A stretch of 64,000 bases of DNA from Hydractinia symbiolongicarpus (GCF_029227915.1 NC_079881.1:28187501-28251500); one strand, 5' to 3'. Positions 8,801 through 21,794 are shown, numbered from the stretch's first letter. Notes: a model not told the origin generated them from the sequence alone. Program-made: numbers and translations.

Positions 8801-11557
8801 AACCCGTGATTTCCCGTAAATCCCGGGCTTGGCCCGTATAGTCGAATGTATACAAAGAAAGTACCCTGTGAGTAAACTCATTTCCAAAACGATTTTTTAA
8901 ATTATCTTTTCACCACTAAAACGCATGAGACTTGTAGTTTTCAAAAATGTTTTCATTTTTGATGAGACACTGAATAAAAAGAGTTTAATCGCCGGCAAAC
9001 GAAAACCCGCCATTTCCCGTAAATCCCGGACTCAGCCGTATAGTCAAAAGTATACAAAGAAAGTACCCAGGGTGTAAACTAATTTCCCGAACGATTTTTT
9101 AAATTATCACTTCACCACTAAAGCGCATGAGACTTGTAGTTTTTAAAAATGTTTTCATTTTTGATGAGACACTTAATAAAAGAAGTTTAATCGCCAGCAA
9201 ACGAAAACTCGCCATTTCCCGTAAATCCCGGACTCAGCCGTATAGTCAAAAGTATGCAAAGAAAGTACCCAGGGAGTAAACTCATTTCCCGAACGATTTT
9301 TTAAATTATTTTTTCACCACTAAAACGCATGAGACTTGTAGTTTTCAAAAATGTTTTCATTTTTGATGAGACGCTTAATGAAAGAGGTTTAATCGCCGGC
9401 AAACGAAAACCAGCGATTTCCCCTAAATCCCGGGCTTGGCGCGTGTAGTTGAATGTATACAAAGAAATTACCCAGGGAGTAAACTCATTTCCCGAACGAT
9501 TTTTTAAATTTTTTCTCACCACTAAAACGCATGAGACTTGTAGTCTTCAAACTTGTTTTCATTTTTGATGAGACGCTGAATAAAAGAAGTTTAAACGCCG
9601 GCAAACGAAAACCTGCGATTTCCCGTAAATCCCAGACTCGGCCTGTAAAGTCAAAAGTATACAAAGAAAGTACCCAGGGTGTAAACTCATTTCCCGAACT
9701 ATTTTTTAAATTATCTCTTCACCACTAAAGCGCATGAGACTTGTAGTTTTTAAAAATGTTTTCATTTTTGATGGGACACTGAATAAAAGAAGTTTAATCG
9801 CCGGCAAACGAAAACCCGCCATTTCCCGTAAATCCCGGACTCAGCCCGTATAGTCAAAAGTATACAAAGAAAGTACCCAGGGAGTAAACTCATTTCCCGA
9901 ACGATTTTTTAAATTATTTTTTCACCACTAAAACGCATGAGACTTTTAGTTTTCAAAAATGTTTTCATTTTTGATGAGACGCTTAATGAAACAGGTTTAA
10001 TCGCCGGCAAACGAAAACCAGCGATTTCCCCTAAATCCCGGGCTTGGCGCGTGTAGTCGAATGTATACAAAGAAATTACCCAGGGAGTAAACTCATTTCC
10101 CGAACGATTTTTTAATTTTTTTTTCACCACTGAAACGCATGAGACTTGTAGTTTTTAAAAATATTTTCATTTGTGATGAGACGCTGAATAAAAGAAGTTT
10201 AATCGCCGGCAAACGAAAACCCGCGATTTCCCGTAAATCCCGGGCTTGGCCCGTATAGTCAAAAGTATACAAAGAAAGTACCCATGGAATAAACTCATTT
10301 CCCGAACGATTTTTTAAATTATTTTTTCACCACTAAAACGCATGAGACTTGCAGTCTTCAAACTTGTTTTCATTTTTAATGAGACGCTGAATAAAAGAGG
10401 TTTAAACGCCGGCAAATGAAAACCTGCGATTTCCCGTAAATCCCGGACTCGGCCTATAAAGTCAAAAGTATACAAAGAAAGTACCCAGGGTGTAAACTCA
10501 TTTCCCGAACGATTTTTTAAATTATCTTTTCACCACTAAAACGCATGAGACTTGTAGTTTTCAAAAATGTTTTCATTTTTAATGAGACGCTGAATAAAAG
10601 AAGTTTAATCGCCGGCAAACGAAAACCTGCGATTTCCCGTTAATCCCGGACTCGGCCCGTATAGTCAAAAGTATACAAAGAAAGTACCCAGGGTGTAAAC
10701 TCATTTCCCGAACGATTTTTTAAATTATCTTTTCACCACTGAAACGCATAAGACTTGTAGTTTTCAAAAATGTTTTCATTTTTGATGAGACGCTGAATAA
10801 AAGAAGTTTAATCGCCGGCAAACGAAAACCTGCGATTTCCCGTTAATCCCGGACTCGGCCCGTATAGTCAAAAGTATACAAAGAAAGTACCCAGGGTGTA
10901 AACTCATTTTCCAAACGATTTTTTAAATTATCTTTTCACCACTGAAACGCATAAGACTTGTAGTTTTCAAAAATGTTTTCATTTTTGATGAGACGCTTAA
11001 TGAAACAGGTTTAATCGCCGGCAAACGAAAACCAGCGATTTCCCCTAAATCCCGGGCTTGGCGCGTGTAGTCGAATGTATACAAAGAAATTACCCAGGGA
11101 GTAAACTCATTTCCCGAACGATTTTTTAAATTTTTTTTCACCACTAAAACGCATGAGACTTGTAGTTTTTAAAAATATTTTCATTTGTGATGAGACGCTG
11201 AATAAAAAAAGTTTAATCGCCGGCAAACGAAAACCCGCGATTTCCCGTAAATCCCGGGCTTGGCCCGTATAGTCAAAAGTATACAAAGAAAGTACCCAGG
11301 GAATAAACTCATTTCCCGAACGATTTTTTAAATTATTTTTTCACCACTAAAACGCATGAGACTTGCAGTCTTCAAACTTGTTTTCATTTTTAATGAGACG
11401 CTGAATAAAAGAGGTTTAAACGCCGGCAAATGAAAACCTGCGATTTCCCGTAAATCCCGGACTCGGCCTATAAAGTCAAAAGTATACAAAGAAAGTACCC
11501 AGGGTGTAAACTCATTTCCCGAACGATTTTTTAAATTATCTTTTCACCACTAAAACG
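5884..11557 (+). repeat. HOR domain 3: 14-mer of 2837 bp, two tandem copies
   Basis: Monomers at 5884, 6087, 6289, 6491, 6693, 6896, 7099, 7301, 7504, 7707, 7910, 8113, 8315 and 8518 recur in the same order 2837 bases later, from 8721 to 11355. The copies are almost identical. By eye I found substitutions at 7262/10099 (A/C), 7471/10308 (A/G), 7539/10376 (C/T) and 8475/11312 (A/T). Several monomers are 202 bp: CAGCCGTATAG lacks one C of CAGCCCG, and the T-tract is shortened. Inside each copy, five monomers (7099-8112 and 9936-10949) repeat in part as a 1014-bp 5-mer. GGCGCGTGTAG and CTTCAAACTTG monomers are first seen here. Confidence 0.94.
7099..8720 (+). repeat. Nested 5-mer, 1014 bp, 1.6 copies
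   Basis: Monomers at 7099, 7301, 7504, 7707 and 7910 are followed by copies of the first three at 8113, 8315 and 8518. Shared private states include GAAACAGGTTTAATCG (7099, 8113), TTTTAAAAATATTTTC with CATTTGTG (7301, 8315), and CTTGCAGTCTTCAAACTTG with GGCAAATG (7504, 8518). The pattern then stops at 8721, where the second 14-mer copy starts. Confidence 0.88.
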
Positions 11558-11760
11558 CATGAGACTTGTAGTTTTCAAAAATGTTTTCATTTTTAATGAG
11601 ACGCTGAATAAAAGAAGTTTAATCGCCGGCAAACGAAAACCTGCGATTTACCGTTAATCCCGGACTCGGCCCGTATAGTCAAAAGTATACAAAGAAAGTA
11701 CCCAGGGTGTAAACTCATTTCCCGAACGATTTTTTAAATTATCTTTTCACCACTGATACG
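9936..11760 (+). repeat. Nested 5-mer, second location, 1.8 copies
   Basis: This is the 2837-base-shifted counterpart of the 7099-8720 module. Here the second 5-mer copy runs one monomer further: the monomer at 11558 matches that at 10544, with TTTTTAATGAG and CCCGTTAATCCC. The following monomer at 11761 begins like the fifth (CATAAGACTTG) but switches to CCCGCCATTTCCCGTAAAACCC. The extension shows that the right edge of the 14-mer duplication cut a longer 5-mer run. Confidence 0.83.
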
Positions 11761-11963
11761 CATAAGACTTGTAGTTTTCAAAAATGTTTTCATTTTTGAT
11801 GAGACGCTGAATAAAAGAAGTTTAATCGCCGGCAAACGAAAACCCGCCATTTCCCGTAAAACCCGGACTCGGCCCGTATAATCAAAAGTATACAAAGAAA
11901 GTACCCAGGGAGTAAACTCATTTCCCGATCGATTTTTTAAATTATTTTTTCATCACTAAAACG

Positions 11964-12166
11964 CATGAGACTTGTAGTTTTCAAAAATGTTTTCATTTTT
12001 GATGAGACGCTGAATAAAAGAAGTTTAATCGCCGGCAAACGAAAACCCGCGAATTCCCATAAATCCTGGGCTTGACACGTATAGTCGAATGTATACAAAG
12101 AAAGTACCCTGTGAGTAAACTCATTTCCAGAACGATTTTTTAAATTATTTTTTCACCACTAAAATG
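11964..12166 (+). repeat. Class N monomer (representative)
   Basis: Marked by GGGCTTGACACGTATAG in place of GGGCTTGGCCCG, which destroys the GC-rich dyad and the CGGG of the CENP-B-like element. Often preceded by CATCACTAAAACG. Copies are at 13182, 20275, 22913, 32033, 32641, 33857, 34870, 36694 and 37910, almost always followed by class O. Confidence 0.83.
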
Positions 12167-12369
12167 CATGAGACTTGTAGTTTTCAAATATGTTTTCATT
12201 TTTGATGAGACACTGAATAAAAGAAGTTTAATCGCTGGCAAACGAAAACCTGCGATTTCCCGTAAATCCCGGACTCGGCCCGTATAGTCAAAAGTATACA
12301 AAGAAAGTAACCAGGGTGTAAACTCATTTTCCGAACGATTTTTTAAATTATTATTTCACCACTAAAGCC
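12167..12369 (+). repeat. Class O monomer (representative)
   Basis: Marked by AATCGCTGGCAAACG with GACACTGAATAAAAGAAG. Copies are at 13385, 20478, 23116, 32844, 34060, 35073, 36897, 37505 and 38113. Their spacing after 32 kb (1216, 1013, 1824, 608 and 608 bases) shows unit sizes of 6, 5, 9, 3 and 3 monomers. Confidence 0.83.
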
Positions 12370-14602
12370 CATGAGACTTGTAGTTTTCAGAAATGTTTTC
12401 ATTTTTGATGAGACGCTTAATGAAAGTGGTTTAATCGCCGGCAAACGAAAACCCGCGATTTCCCGTAAATCCCGGGCTTGGCCCGTATAGTCGAATGTAT
12501 ACAAAGAAAGTACCCTGTGAGTAAACTCATTTCCCGAACGATTTTTTATATTATTTTATCACCACTAAAACGCATGAGAATTGTAGTTCTCAAAAATTTT
12601 TTCATTTTTGATGAGACGCTTAATGAAAGAGGTTTAATCGACGGCAATCGAAAACCAGCGATTTCCCCTAAATCCCGTGCTTGGCCCGTGTAGTCGAATG
12701 TATACAAAGAAAGTACCCAGGGAGTAAACTCATTTCCAGAACGATTTTTTAAATTATTTTTTCACCACTAAAACGCATAAAACTTGTAGTTTTAAATAAT
12801 GTTTTCATTTGTGATAAGACGCTGAATAAAAGAAGTTTAAACGCCGGCAAACGAAAACCTGCGATTTCCCGTAAATCCTGGACTCGGCCCGTATAGTCAA
12901 ACGTATACAAAGAAAGTACCCATGGTGTAAACTCAATTCCCGAACGATTTTTTAAATTATTATTTCACCACTAAAGCCCATGAGACTTGTAGTTTTCAAA
13001 AATGTTTTCATTTTTGATGAGACGCTGAATAAAAGAAGTTTAATCGCCGGCAAACGAAAACCTGCGACTTCCCGTAATTCCCGGACTTGGCCCGCATAGT
13101 CAAAAGTATACAAAGAAAGTACCCAGGGAGTAAACTCATTTCCCGATCGATTTTTTAAATTATTTTTTCATCACTAAAACGCATGAGACTTGTAGTTTTC
13201 AAAAATGTTTTCATTTTTGATGAGACGCTGAATAAAAGAAGTTTAATCGCCGGCAAACGAAAACCCGCGAATTCCCATAAATCCCGGGCTTGACACGTAT
13301 AGTCGAATGTATACAAAGAAAGTACCCTGTGAGTAAACTCATTTCCAGAACGATTTTTTAAATTATTTTTTCACCACTAAAATGCATGAGACTTGTAGTT
13401 TTCAAATATGTTTTCATTTTTGATGAGACACTGAATAAAAGAAGTTTAATCGCTGGCAAACGAAAACCTGCGATTTCCCGTAAATCCCGGACTCGGCCCG
13501 TATAGTCAAAAGTATACAAAGAAAGTAACCAGGGTGTAAACTCATTTTCCGAACGATTTTTTAAATTATTATTTCACCACTAAAGCCCATGAGACTTGTA
13601 GTTTTCAGAAATGTTTTCATTTTTGATGAGACGCTTAATGAAAGTGGTTTAATCGCCGGCAAACGAAAACCCGCGATTTCCCGTAAATCCCGGGCTTGGC
13701 CCGTATAGTCGAATGTATACAAAGAAAGTACCCTGTGAGTAAACTCATTTCCAAAACGATTTTTTAAATTATCTTTTCACCACTAAAACGCATGAGACTT
13801 GTAGTTTTCAAAAATGTTTTCATTTTTGATGAGACACTGAATAAAAGAGGTTTAATCGCCGGCAAACGAAAACCCGCGATTTCCCGTAAATCCCGGGCTT
13901 GGCCCGTATAGTCGAATGTATACAAAGAAAGTACCCTGTGAGTAAACTCATTTCCCGAACGATTTTTTATATTATTTTATCACCACTAAAACGCATGAGA
14001 ATTGTAGTTCTCAAAAATTTTTTCATTTTTGATGAGACGCTTAATGAAAGAGGTTTAATCGACGGCAATCGAAAACCAGCGATTTCCCCTAAATCCCGTG
14101 CTTGGCCCGTGTAGTCGAATGTATACAAAGAAAGTACCCAGGGAGTAAACTCATTTCCAGAACGATTTTTTAAATTATTTTTTCACCACTAAAACGCATA
14201 AAACTTGTAGTTTTAAATAATGTTTTCATTTGTGATAAGACGCTGAATAAAAGAAGTTTAAACGCCGGCAAACGAAAACCTGCGATTTCCCGTAAATCCT
14301 GGACTCGGCCCGTATAGTCAAACGTATACAAAGAAAGTACCCATGGTGTAAACTCAATTCCCGAACGATTTTTTAAATTATTATTTCACCACTAAAGCCC
14401 ATGAGACTTGTAGTTTTCAAAAATGTTTTCATTTTTGATGAGACGCTGAATAAAAGAAGTTTAATCGCCGGCAAACGAAAACCTGCGACTTCCCGTAATT
14501 CCCGGACTTGGCCCGCATAGTCAAAAGTATACAAAGAAAGTACCCAGGGAGTAAACTCATTTCCCGAACGATTTTTTAAATTATTTTGTCACCACTAAAA
14601 CG

Positions 14603-17600
14603 CATGAGACTTATAGTTTTCAGAAATGTTTTCATTTTTGATGAGACGCTAAATGAAAGTGGTTTAATCGCCGGCAAACGAAAACCCGTGATTTCGCGTA
14701 AATCCCGGGCTTGGCCCGTATAGTCGAATGTATACAAAGAAAGTACCCTGTGAGTAAACTCATTTCCAAAACGATTTTTTAAATTATTTTTTCACCACTA
14801 AAACGCATGAGACTTGTAGTTTTCAAAAATGTTTTCATTTTTGATGAGACACTGAATAAAAAGAGTTTAATCGCCGGCAAACGAAAACCCGCCATTTCCC
14901 GTAAATCCCGGGCTTGGCCCGTGTAGTCGAATGTATACAAAGAAAGTACCCAGGGAGTAAACTCATTTCCCGAACGATTTTTTAATTTTTTTTTTCACCA
15001 CTAAAACGCATGAGACTTCTAGTTTTCAAAAATGTTTTCATTTTTGATGAGACCCTTAATAAAAGTGGTTTAATCGCCGGCAAACGAAAATCTGCGATTT
15101 TCCGTAAATCCCGGGCTTGGCCCGTATAGTCGAAAGTATACAAAGAAAGAACCCTGTGAGTAAACTCATCTCCAGAACGATTTTTTAAATTATTTTTCAC
15201 CACTAAAACGCATAAGACTTGTAGTTTTCAAAAATTTTTTTATTTTTGATGAGACGCTGAATAAAAGAAATTTAATCGCCGGCAAACGAAAATCTGCGAT
15301 TTCCCGTAAATCCCAGACTCGGCCTGTAAAGTCAAAAGTATACAAAGAAAGTACCCAGGGTGTAAACTCATTTCCCGAACGATTTTTTAAATTATCTCTT
15401 CACCACTAAAGCGCATGTGACTTGTAGTTTTTAAAAATGTTTTCATTTTTGATGAGACACTGAATAAAAGAAGTTTAATCGCCGGCAAACGAAAACCCGC
15501 CATTTCCCGTAAATCCCGGACTCAGCCGTATAGTCAAAAGTACACAAAGAAAGTACCCAGGGAGTAAACTCATTTCCCGAACGATTTTTTAAATTATTTT
15601 TTCACCACTAAAACGCATGAGACTTGTAGTTTTCAAAAATGTTTTCATTTTTGATGAGACGCTTAATGAAAGAGGTTTAATCGCCGGCAAACGAAAACCA
15701 GCGATTTCCCCTAAATCCCGGGCTTGGCGCGTGTAGTTGAATGTATACAAAGAAATTACCCAGGGAGTAAACTCATTTCCCGAACGATTTTTAAAATTTT
15801 TTCTCACCACTAAAACGCATGAGACTTGTAGTCTTCAAACTTGTTTTCATTTTTGATGAGACGCTGAATAAAAGAAGTTTAAACGCCGGCAAACGAAAAC
15901 CTGCGATTTCCCGTAAATCCCAGACTCGGCCTGTAAAGTCAAAAGTATACAAAGAAAGTACCCAGGGTGTAAACTCATTTCCCGAACGTTTTTTTAAATT
16001 ATCTCTTCACCACTAAAGCGCATGAGACTTGTAGTTTTTAAAAATGTTTTCATTTTTGATGAGACACTGAATAAAAGAAGTTTAATCGCCGGCAAACGAA
16101 AACCCGCCATTTCCCGTAAATCCCGGACTCAGCCCGTATAGTCAAAAGTATACAAAGAAAGTACCCAGGGAGTAAACTCATTTCCCGAACGATTTTTTAA
16201 ATTATTTTTTCACCACTAAAACGCATGAGACTTGTAGTTTTCAAAAATCTTTTTATTTTTGATGAGACGCTGAATAAAAGAAGTTTAATCGCCGGCAAAC
16301 GAAAATCTGCGATTTCATGTAAATCACAGACTCGGCCTGTAAAGTCAAAAGTATACAAAGAAAGTACCCAGGGTGTAAACTCATTTCCCGAACGATTTTT
16401 TAAATTATCTCTTCACCACTAAAGCGCATGTGACTTGTAGTTTTTAAAAATGTTTTCATTTTTGATGAGACACTGAATAAAAGAAGTTTAATCGCCGGCA
16501 AACGAAAACCCGCCATTTCCCGTAAATCCCGGACTCAGCCGTATAGTCAAAAGTACACAAAGAAAGTACCCAGGGAGTAAACTCATTTCCCGAACGATTT
16601 TTTAAATTATTTTTTCACCACTAAAACGCATGAGACTTGTAGTTTTCAAAAATGTTTTCATTTTTGATGAGACGCTTAATGAAAGAGGTTTAATCGCCGG
16701 CAAACGAAAACCAGCGATTTCCCCTAAATCCCGGGCTTGGCGCGTGTAGTTGAATGTATACAAAGAAATTACCCAGGGAGTAAACTCATTTCCCGAACGA
16801 TTTTTTAAATTTTTTCTCACCACTAAAACGCATCAGACTTGTAGTTTTTAAAAATGTTTTCATTTTTGATGAGACACTTAATAAAAGAAGTTTAATCGCC
16901 GGCAAACGAAAACCCGCCATTTCCCGTTAATCCCGAACTCAGCCGTATAGTCAAAAGTATACAAAGAAAGTACCCAGGGAGTAAACTCATTTCCCGAACG
17001 ATTTTTTAAATTATTTTTTCACAACTAAAACGCATGAGACTTGTAGTTTTCAAAAATGTTTTCATTTTTGATGAGACGCTTAATGAAGGAGGTTTAATCG
17101 CCGGCAAACGAAAACCAGCGATTTCCCCTAAATCCCGGGCTTGGCGCGTGTAGTTGAATGTATACAAAGAAATTACCCAGGGAGTAAACTCATTTCCCGA
17201 ACGATTTTTAAAATTTTTTCTCACCACTAAAACGCATGAGACTTGTAGTCTTCAAACTTGTTTTCATTTTTGATGAGACGCTGAATAAAAGAAGTTTAAA
17301 CGCCGGCAAACGAAAACCTGCGATTTCCCGTAAATCCCAGACTCGGCCTGTAAAGTCAAAAGTATACAAAGAAAGTACCCAGGGTGTAAACTCATTTCCC
17401 GAACGTTTTTTTAAATTATCTCTTCACCACTAAAGCGCATGAGACTTGTAGTTTTTAAAAATGTTTTCATTTTTGATGAGACACTGAATAAAAGAAGTTT
17501 AATCGCCGGCAAACGAAAACCCGCCATTTCCCATAAATCCCGGACTCAGCCCGTATAGTCAAAAGTATACAAAGAAAGTACCCAGGGAGTAAACTCATTT

Positions 17601-20071
17601 CCCGAACGATTTTTTAAATTATTTTTTCACCACTAAAACGCATGAGACTTGTAGTTTTCAAAAATCTTTTTATTTTTGATGAGACGCTGAATAAAAGAAG
17701 TTTAATCGCCGGCAAACGAAAATCTGCGATTTCATGTAAATCACAGACTCGGCCTGTAAAGTCAAAAGTATATAAAGAAAGTACCCAGGGTGTAAACTCA
17801 TTTCCCGAACGATTTTTTAAATTATCTCTTCATCACTAAAGCGCATGTGACTTGTAGTTTTTAAAAATGTTTTCATTTTTGATGAGACACTGAATAAAAG
17901 AAGTTTAATCGCCGGCAAACGAAAATCCGCCATTTCCCGTAAATCCCGGACTCAGCCGTATAGTCAAAAGTATACAAAGAAAGTACCCAGGGAGTAAACT
18001 CATTTCCCGAACGATTTTTTAAATTATTTTTTCACCACTAAAACGCATGAGACTTGTAGTTTTCAAAAATGTTTTCATTTTTGATGAGACGCTTAATGAA
18101 AGAGGTTTAATCGCCGGCAAACGAAAACCAGCGATTTCCCCTAAATCCCGGGATTGGCGCGTGTAGTTGAATGTATACAAAGAAATTACCCAGGGAGTAA
18201 ACTCATTTCCCGAACGATTTTTTAAATTTTTTCTCACCACTAAAACGCATCAGAATTGTAGTCTTCAAACTTGTTTTCATTTTTGATGAGACGCTGAATA
18301 AAAGAAGTTTAAACGCCGGCAAACGAAAATCTGCGATTTCCCGTAAATCCCAGACTCGGCCTGTAAAGTCAAAAGTATACAAAGAAAGTACTCAGGGTGT
18401 AAACTCATTTCCCGAACGATTTTTTAAATTATCTCTTCACCACTAAAGCGCATGAGACTTGTAGTTTTTAAAAATGTTTTCATTTTTGATGAGACACTTA
18501 ATAAAAGAAGTTTAATCGCCGGCAAACGAAAACCCGCCATTTCCCGTAAATCCCGGACTCAGCCGTATAGTCAAAAATATACAAAGAAAGTACCCAGGGA
18601 GTAAACTCATTTCCCGAACGATTTTTTAAATTATTTTTTCACCACTAAAACGCATGAGACTTGTAGTTTTCAAAAATGTTTTCATTTTTGATGAGACGCT
18701 TAATGAAAGAGGTTTAATCGCCGGCAAACGAAAACCAGCGATTTCCCCTAAATCCCGGGCTTGGCGCGTGTAGTTGAATGTATACAAAGAAATTACCCAG
18801 GGAGTAAACTCATTTCCCGAACGATTTTTAAAATTTTTTCTCACCACTAAAACGCATGAGACTTGTAGTCTTCAAACTTGTTTTCATTTTTGATGAGACG
18901 CTGAATAAAAGAAGTTTAAACGCCGGCAAACGAAAACCTGCGATTTCCCGTAAATCCCAGACTCGGCCTGTAAAGTCAAAAGTATACAAAGAAAGTACCC
19001 AGGGTGTAAACTCATTTCCCGAACGATTTTTTAAATTATCTCTTCACCACTAAAGCGCATGAGACTTGTAGTTTTTAAAAATGTTTTCATTTTTGATGAG
19101 ACACTGAATAAAAGAAGTTTAATCGCCGGCAAACGAAAATCCGCCATTTCCCGTAAATCCCGGACTCAGCCCGTATAGTCAAAAGTATACAAAGAAAGTA
19201 CCCAGGGAGTAAACTCATTTCCCGAACGATTTTTTAAATTATTTTTTCACCACTAAAACGCATGAGACTTGTAGTTTTCAAAAATGTTTTCATTTTTGAT
19301 GAGACGCTTAATGAAAGAGGTTTAATCGCCGGCAAACGAAAACCAGCGATTTCCCCTAAATTCCGGGCTTGGCGCGTGTAGTCGAATGTATACAAAGAAA
19401 TTACCCAGGGAGTAAACTCATTTCCCGAACGATTTTTTAAATTTTTTTTCACCACTAAAACGCATGAGACTTGTAGTTTTTAAAAATATTTTCATTTGTG
19501 ATGAGACGCTGAATAAAAGAAGTTTAATTGCCGGCAAACGAAAACCCGCGATTTCCCGTAAATCCCGGGCTTGGCCCGTATAGTCAAAAGTATACAAAGA
19601 AAGTACCCAGGGAATAAACTCATTTCCCGAACGATTTTTTAAATTATTTTTTCACCACTAAAACGCATGAGACTTGCAGTCTTCAAACTTGTTTTCATTT
19701 TTGATGAGACGCTGAATAAAAGAGGTTTAAACGCCGGCAAATGAAAACCTGCGATTTCCCGTAAATCCCGGACTCGGCCTATAAAGTCAAAAGTATACAA
19801 AGAAAGTACCCAGGGTGTAAACTCATTTCCCGAACGATTTTTTAAATTATCTTTTACACCACTAAAACGCATGAGACTTGTAGTTTTCAAAAATGTTTTC
19901 ATTTTTGATGAGACGCTGAATAAAAGAAGTTTAATCGCCGGCAAACGAAAACCAGCGATTGCCCCTAAATTCCGGGCTTGGCGCGTGTAGTCGAATGTAT
20001 ACAAAGAAATTACCCAGGGAGTAAACTCATTTCCCGAACGATTTTTTAAATTTTTTTTCACCACTAAAACG
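14603..20071 (+). repeat. HOR domain 5: 7-mer (1417 bp), 8-mer (1620 bp), then partial
   Basis: After five lead-in monomers (14603, 14806, 15009, 15211, 15414), a 7-mer runs 15616-17032. An 8-mer version runs 17033-18652, and a third copy starts at 18653 and keeps three monomers. Typical members are CTTAATGAAAGAGG with GGCGCGTGTAGTTGAATG, CTTCAAACTTG with CCCAGACTCGGCCTGTAAAG, and CAGCCGTATAG. The 7-mer is shorter because its monomer at 16831 joins the start of one class (CATCAGACTTG, 18248 type) to the body of the next (GACACTTAATAAAAG, 18451 type). From 19261 the order changes to monomers shared with domain 3. The monomer at 19666 is 204 bp because of CTTTTACACC. Confidence 0.88.
15818..16020 (+). 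repeat. CTTCAAACTTG-class monomer (representative)
   Basis: Marked by GTAGTCTTCAAACTTGTTTTC, GTTTAAACGCC, CCCAGACTCGG and CCTGTAAAGTC. The dyad arms have two adjacent mismatches (CAAACTTG against CATTTTTG). Copies lie at 6693, 9530, 17235, 18248, 18855, 26968, 27575, 30006 and 30613. A GCAGTCTTC relative is at 7504, 8518, 10341, 11355, 19666 and 31424. I see none after 32 kb. Confidence 0.82.
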
Positions 20072-20680
20072 CATGAGACTTGTAGTTTTCAAAAATGTTT
20101 TCATTTTTGATGAGACGCTGAATAAAAGAAGTTTAATCGCCGGCAAACGAAAACCCGCAATTTCCCGTAAAACCCGGTCTCAGCCCGTATAATCAAAAGT
20201 ATACAAAGAAAGTACCCAGGGGGTAAACTCATTTCCCGATCGATTTTTTAAATTATTTTTTCATCACTAAAACGCATGAGACTTGTAGTTTTCAAAAATG
20301 TTTTCATTTTTGATGAGACGCTGAATAAAAGAAGTTTAATCGCCGGCAAACGAAAAGCCGCGATTTCCCGTAAATCCCGGGCTTGACACGTATAGTCGAA
20401 TGTATACAAAGAAAGTACCCTGTGAGTAAACTCATTTCCAGAACGATTTTTTAAATTATTTTTTTACCACTAAAACGCATGAGACTTGTAGTTTTCAAAA
20501 ATGTTTTCATTTTTGATGAGACACTGAATAAAAGAAGTTTAATCGCTGGCAAACGAAAACCTGCGATTTCCCGTAAATCCCGGACTCGGCCCGTATAGTC
20601 AAAAGTATACAAAGAAAGTACCCAGGGTGTAAACTCATTTCCCGAACGATTTTTTAAATTATTATTTCACCACTAAAGCC

Positions 20681-20882
20681 CATGAGACTTGTAGTTTTTA
20701 AAAATGTTTTCATTTTTGATGAGACGCTGAATAAAAGAAGTTTAATCGCCGGCAAACGAAAACACGCAACTTCCCGTAAATCCCAGACTCGGCCCGTATA
20801 GTCAAAAGTATACAAAGAAAGTACCCAGGGAGGAAACTCATTTCCGAACGATTTTTTGAATTATTTTTTCACCACTAAAACG
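20681..20882 (+). repeat. Class P monomer, 202 bp (representative)
   Basis: Marked by ACACGCAACTTCCCG, CCAGGGAGGAAACTCATTTCCGAACG (one C lost, hence 202 bp) and GATTTTTTGAATT. Copies are at 23319, 32236, 33047, 34263, 34465, 35276 and 37100. The GAGGAAAC and TTTGAATT tail is also carried by class L. The shortened tail shifts the reading frame, which helps explain why long open frames vanish between 32 and 39 kb. Confidence 0.82.
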
Positions 20883-21794
20883 CATGAGAATTGTCGTTTT
20901 CAAAAATGTTTTCATTTTTGATGAGACACTGAATAAAAGAGGTTTAATCGCCGGCAAACGAAAACCTAGGATTTCCCGTAAATCCCAGGCTTGGCCCGTA
21001 TAGTCGAATGTATACAAAGAAAGTACCCTGTGAGTAAACTCATTTCCCGAACGATTTTTTATATTATTTTTTCACTACTAAAACGCATGAGAATTGTAGT
21101 TCTCAAAAATGTTTTCATTTTCGTTGGGACGCTGAATAAAATAAGTTTAATTGCCGGCAAACGAAAACCCGCCATTTCCCGTAAATCCCGGGCTTGGCCC
21201 ATATAGTTAAAAGTATACAAAGAAAGTACCCAGGGAGTAAACTCATTTCCCGAACGATTTTTTATATTATTTTTTCACCACTAAAGCGCATGAGACTTGT
21301 AGTTTTTAAACATGTTTTCATTTTTGATGGGACGCTGAATAAAAAAAGTTTAATCGCCAGCAAACGAAAACCCGCGATTTCCCGTAAATCCCAGACTCGG
21401 CCCGTATAGTCAAAAGTATACAAAGAAAGTACCCAGGGAGTAAACTCATTGTCCGAACGATTTTTTAAATTATTTTTTCACCACTAAAACGCATGAGACT
21501 TGCAGTTTTCAAAAATGTTTTCATTTTTGATGAGACGCTTAATGAAATAGGTTTAATCGCCGGCAAACGAAAACCCGCGATTTCCCGTAAATCCCGGGCT
21601 TGGCCCGTATAGTCAAATGTATACAAAGAAAGTACCCTGTGAGTAAACTCATTTCCCGAACGATTTTTTATATTATTTTTTCACCACTAAAACGCATGAG
21701 AATTGTAGTTTTCAAAAATGTTTTCATTTTTGATGGGACGCTGAATAAAAGAAGTTTAATTGCCGGCAAACGAAAACCCGCGATTTCCCGTAAA

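Larger units (their letters stand above)
11558..14602 (+). repeat. HOR domain 4: 6-mer (1218 bp) then 7-mer (1421 bp)
   Basis: The 6-mer 11964-13181 holds classes N, O, D, F, G/H fusion and I. The 7-mer 13182-14602 holds the same order with one extra A-like monomer at 13791 between D and F. The D monomer at 12370 has the TTTCCCGAACG tail and TTATTTTATC that the extra monomer carries in the second copy, so the 6-mer looks like a 7-mer that lost one monomer by fusion. The F monomers at 12573 and 13994 are near identical. The monomers at 12776 and 14197 start as class G (CATAAAACTTG, AATAATG) and finish as class H (CCTGGACTCGG, CCATGGTG). Confidence 0.88.
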
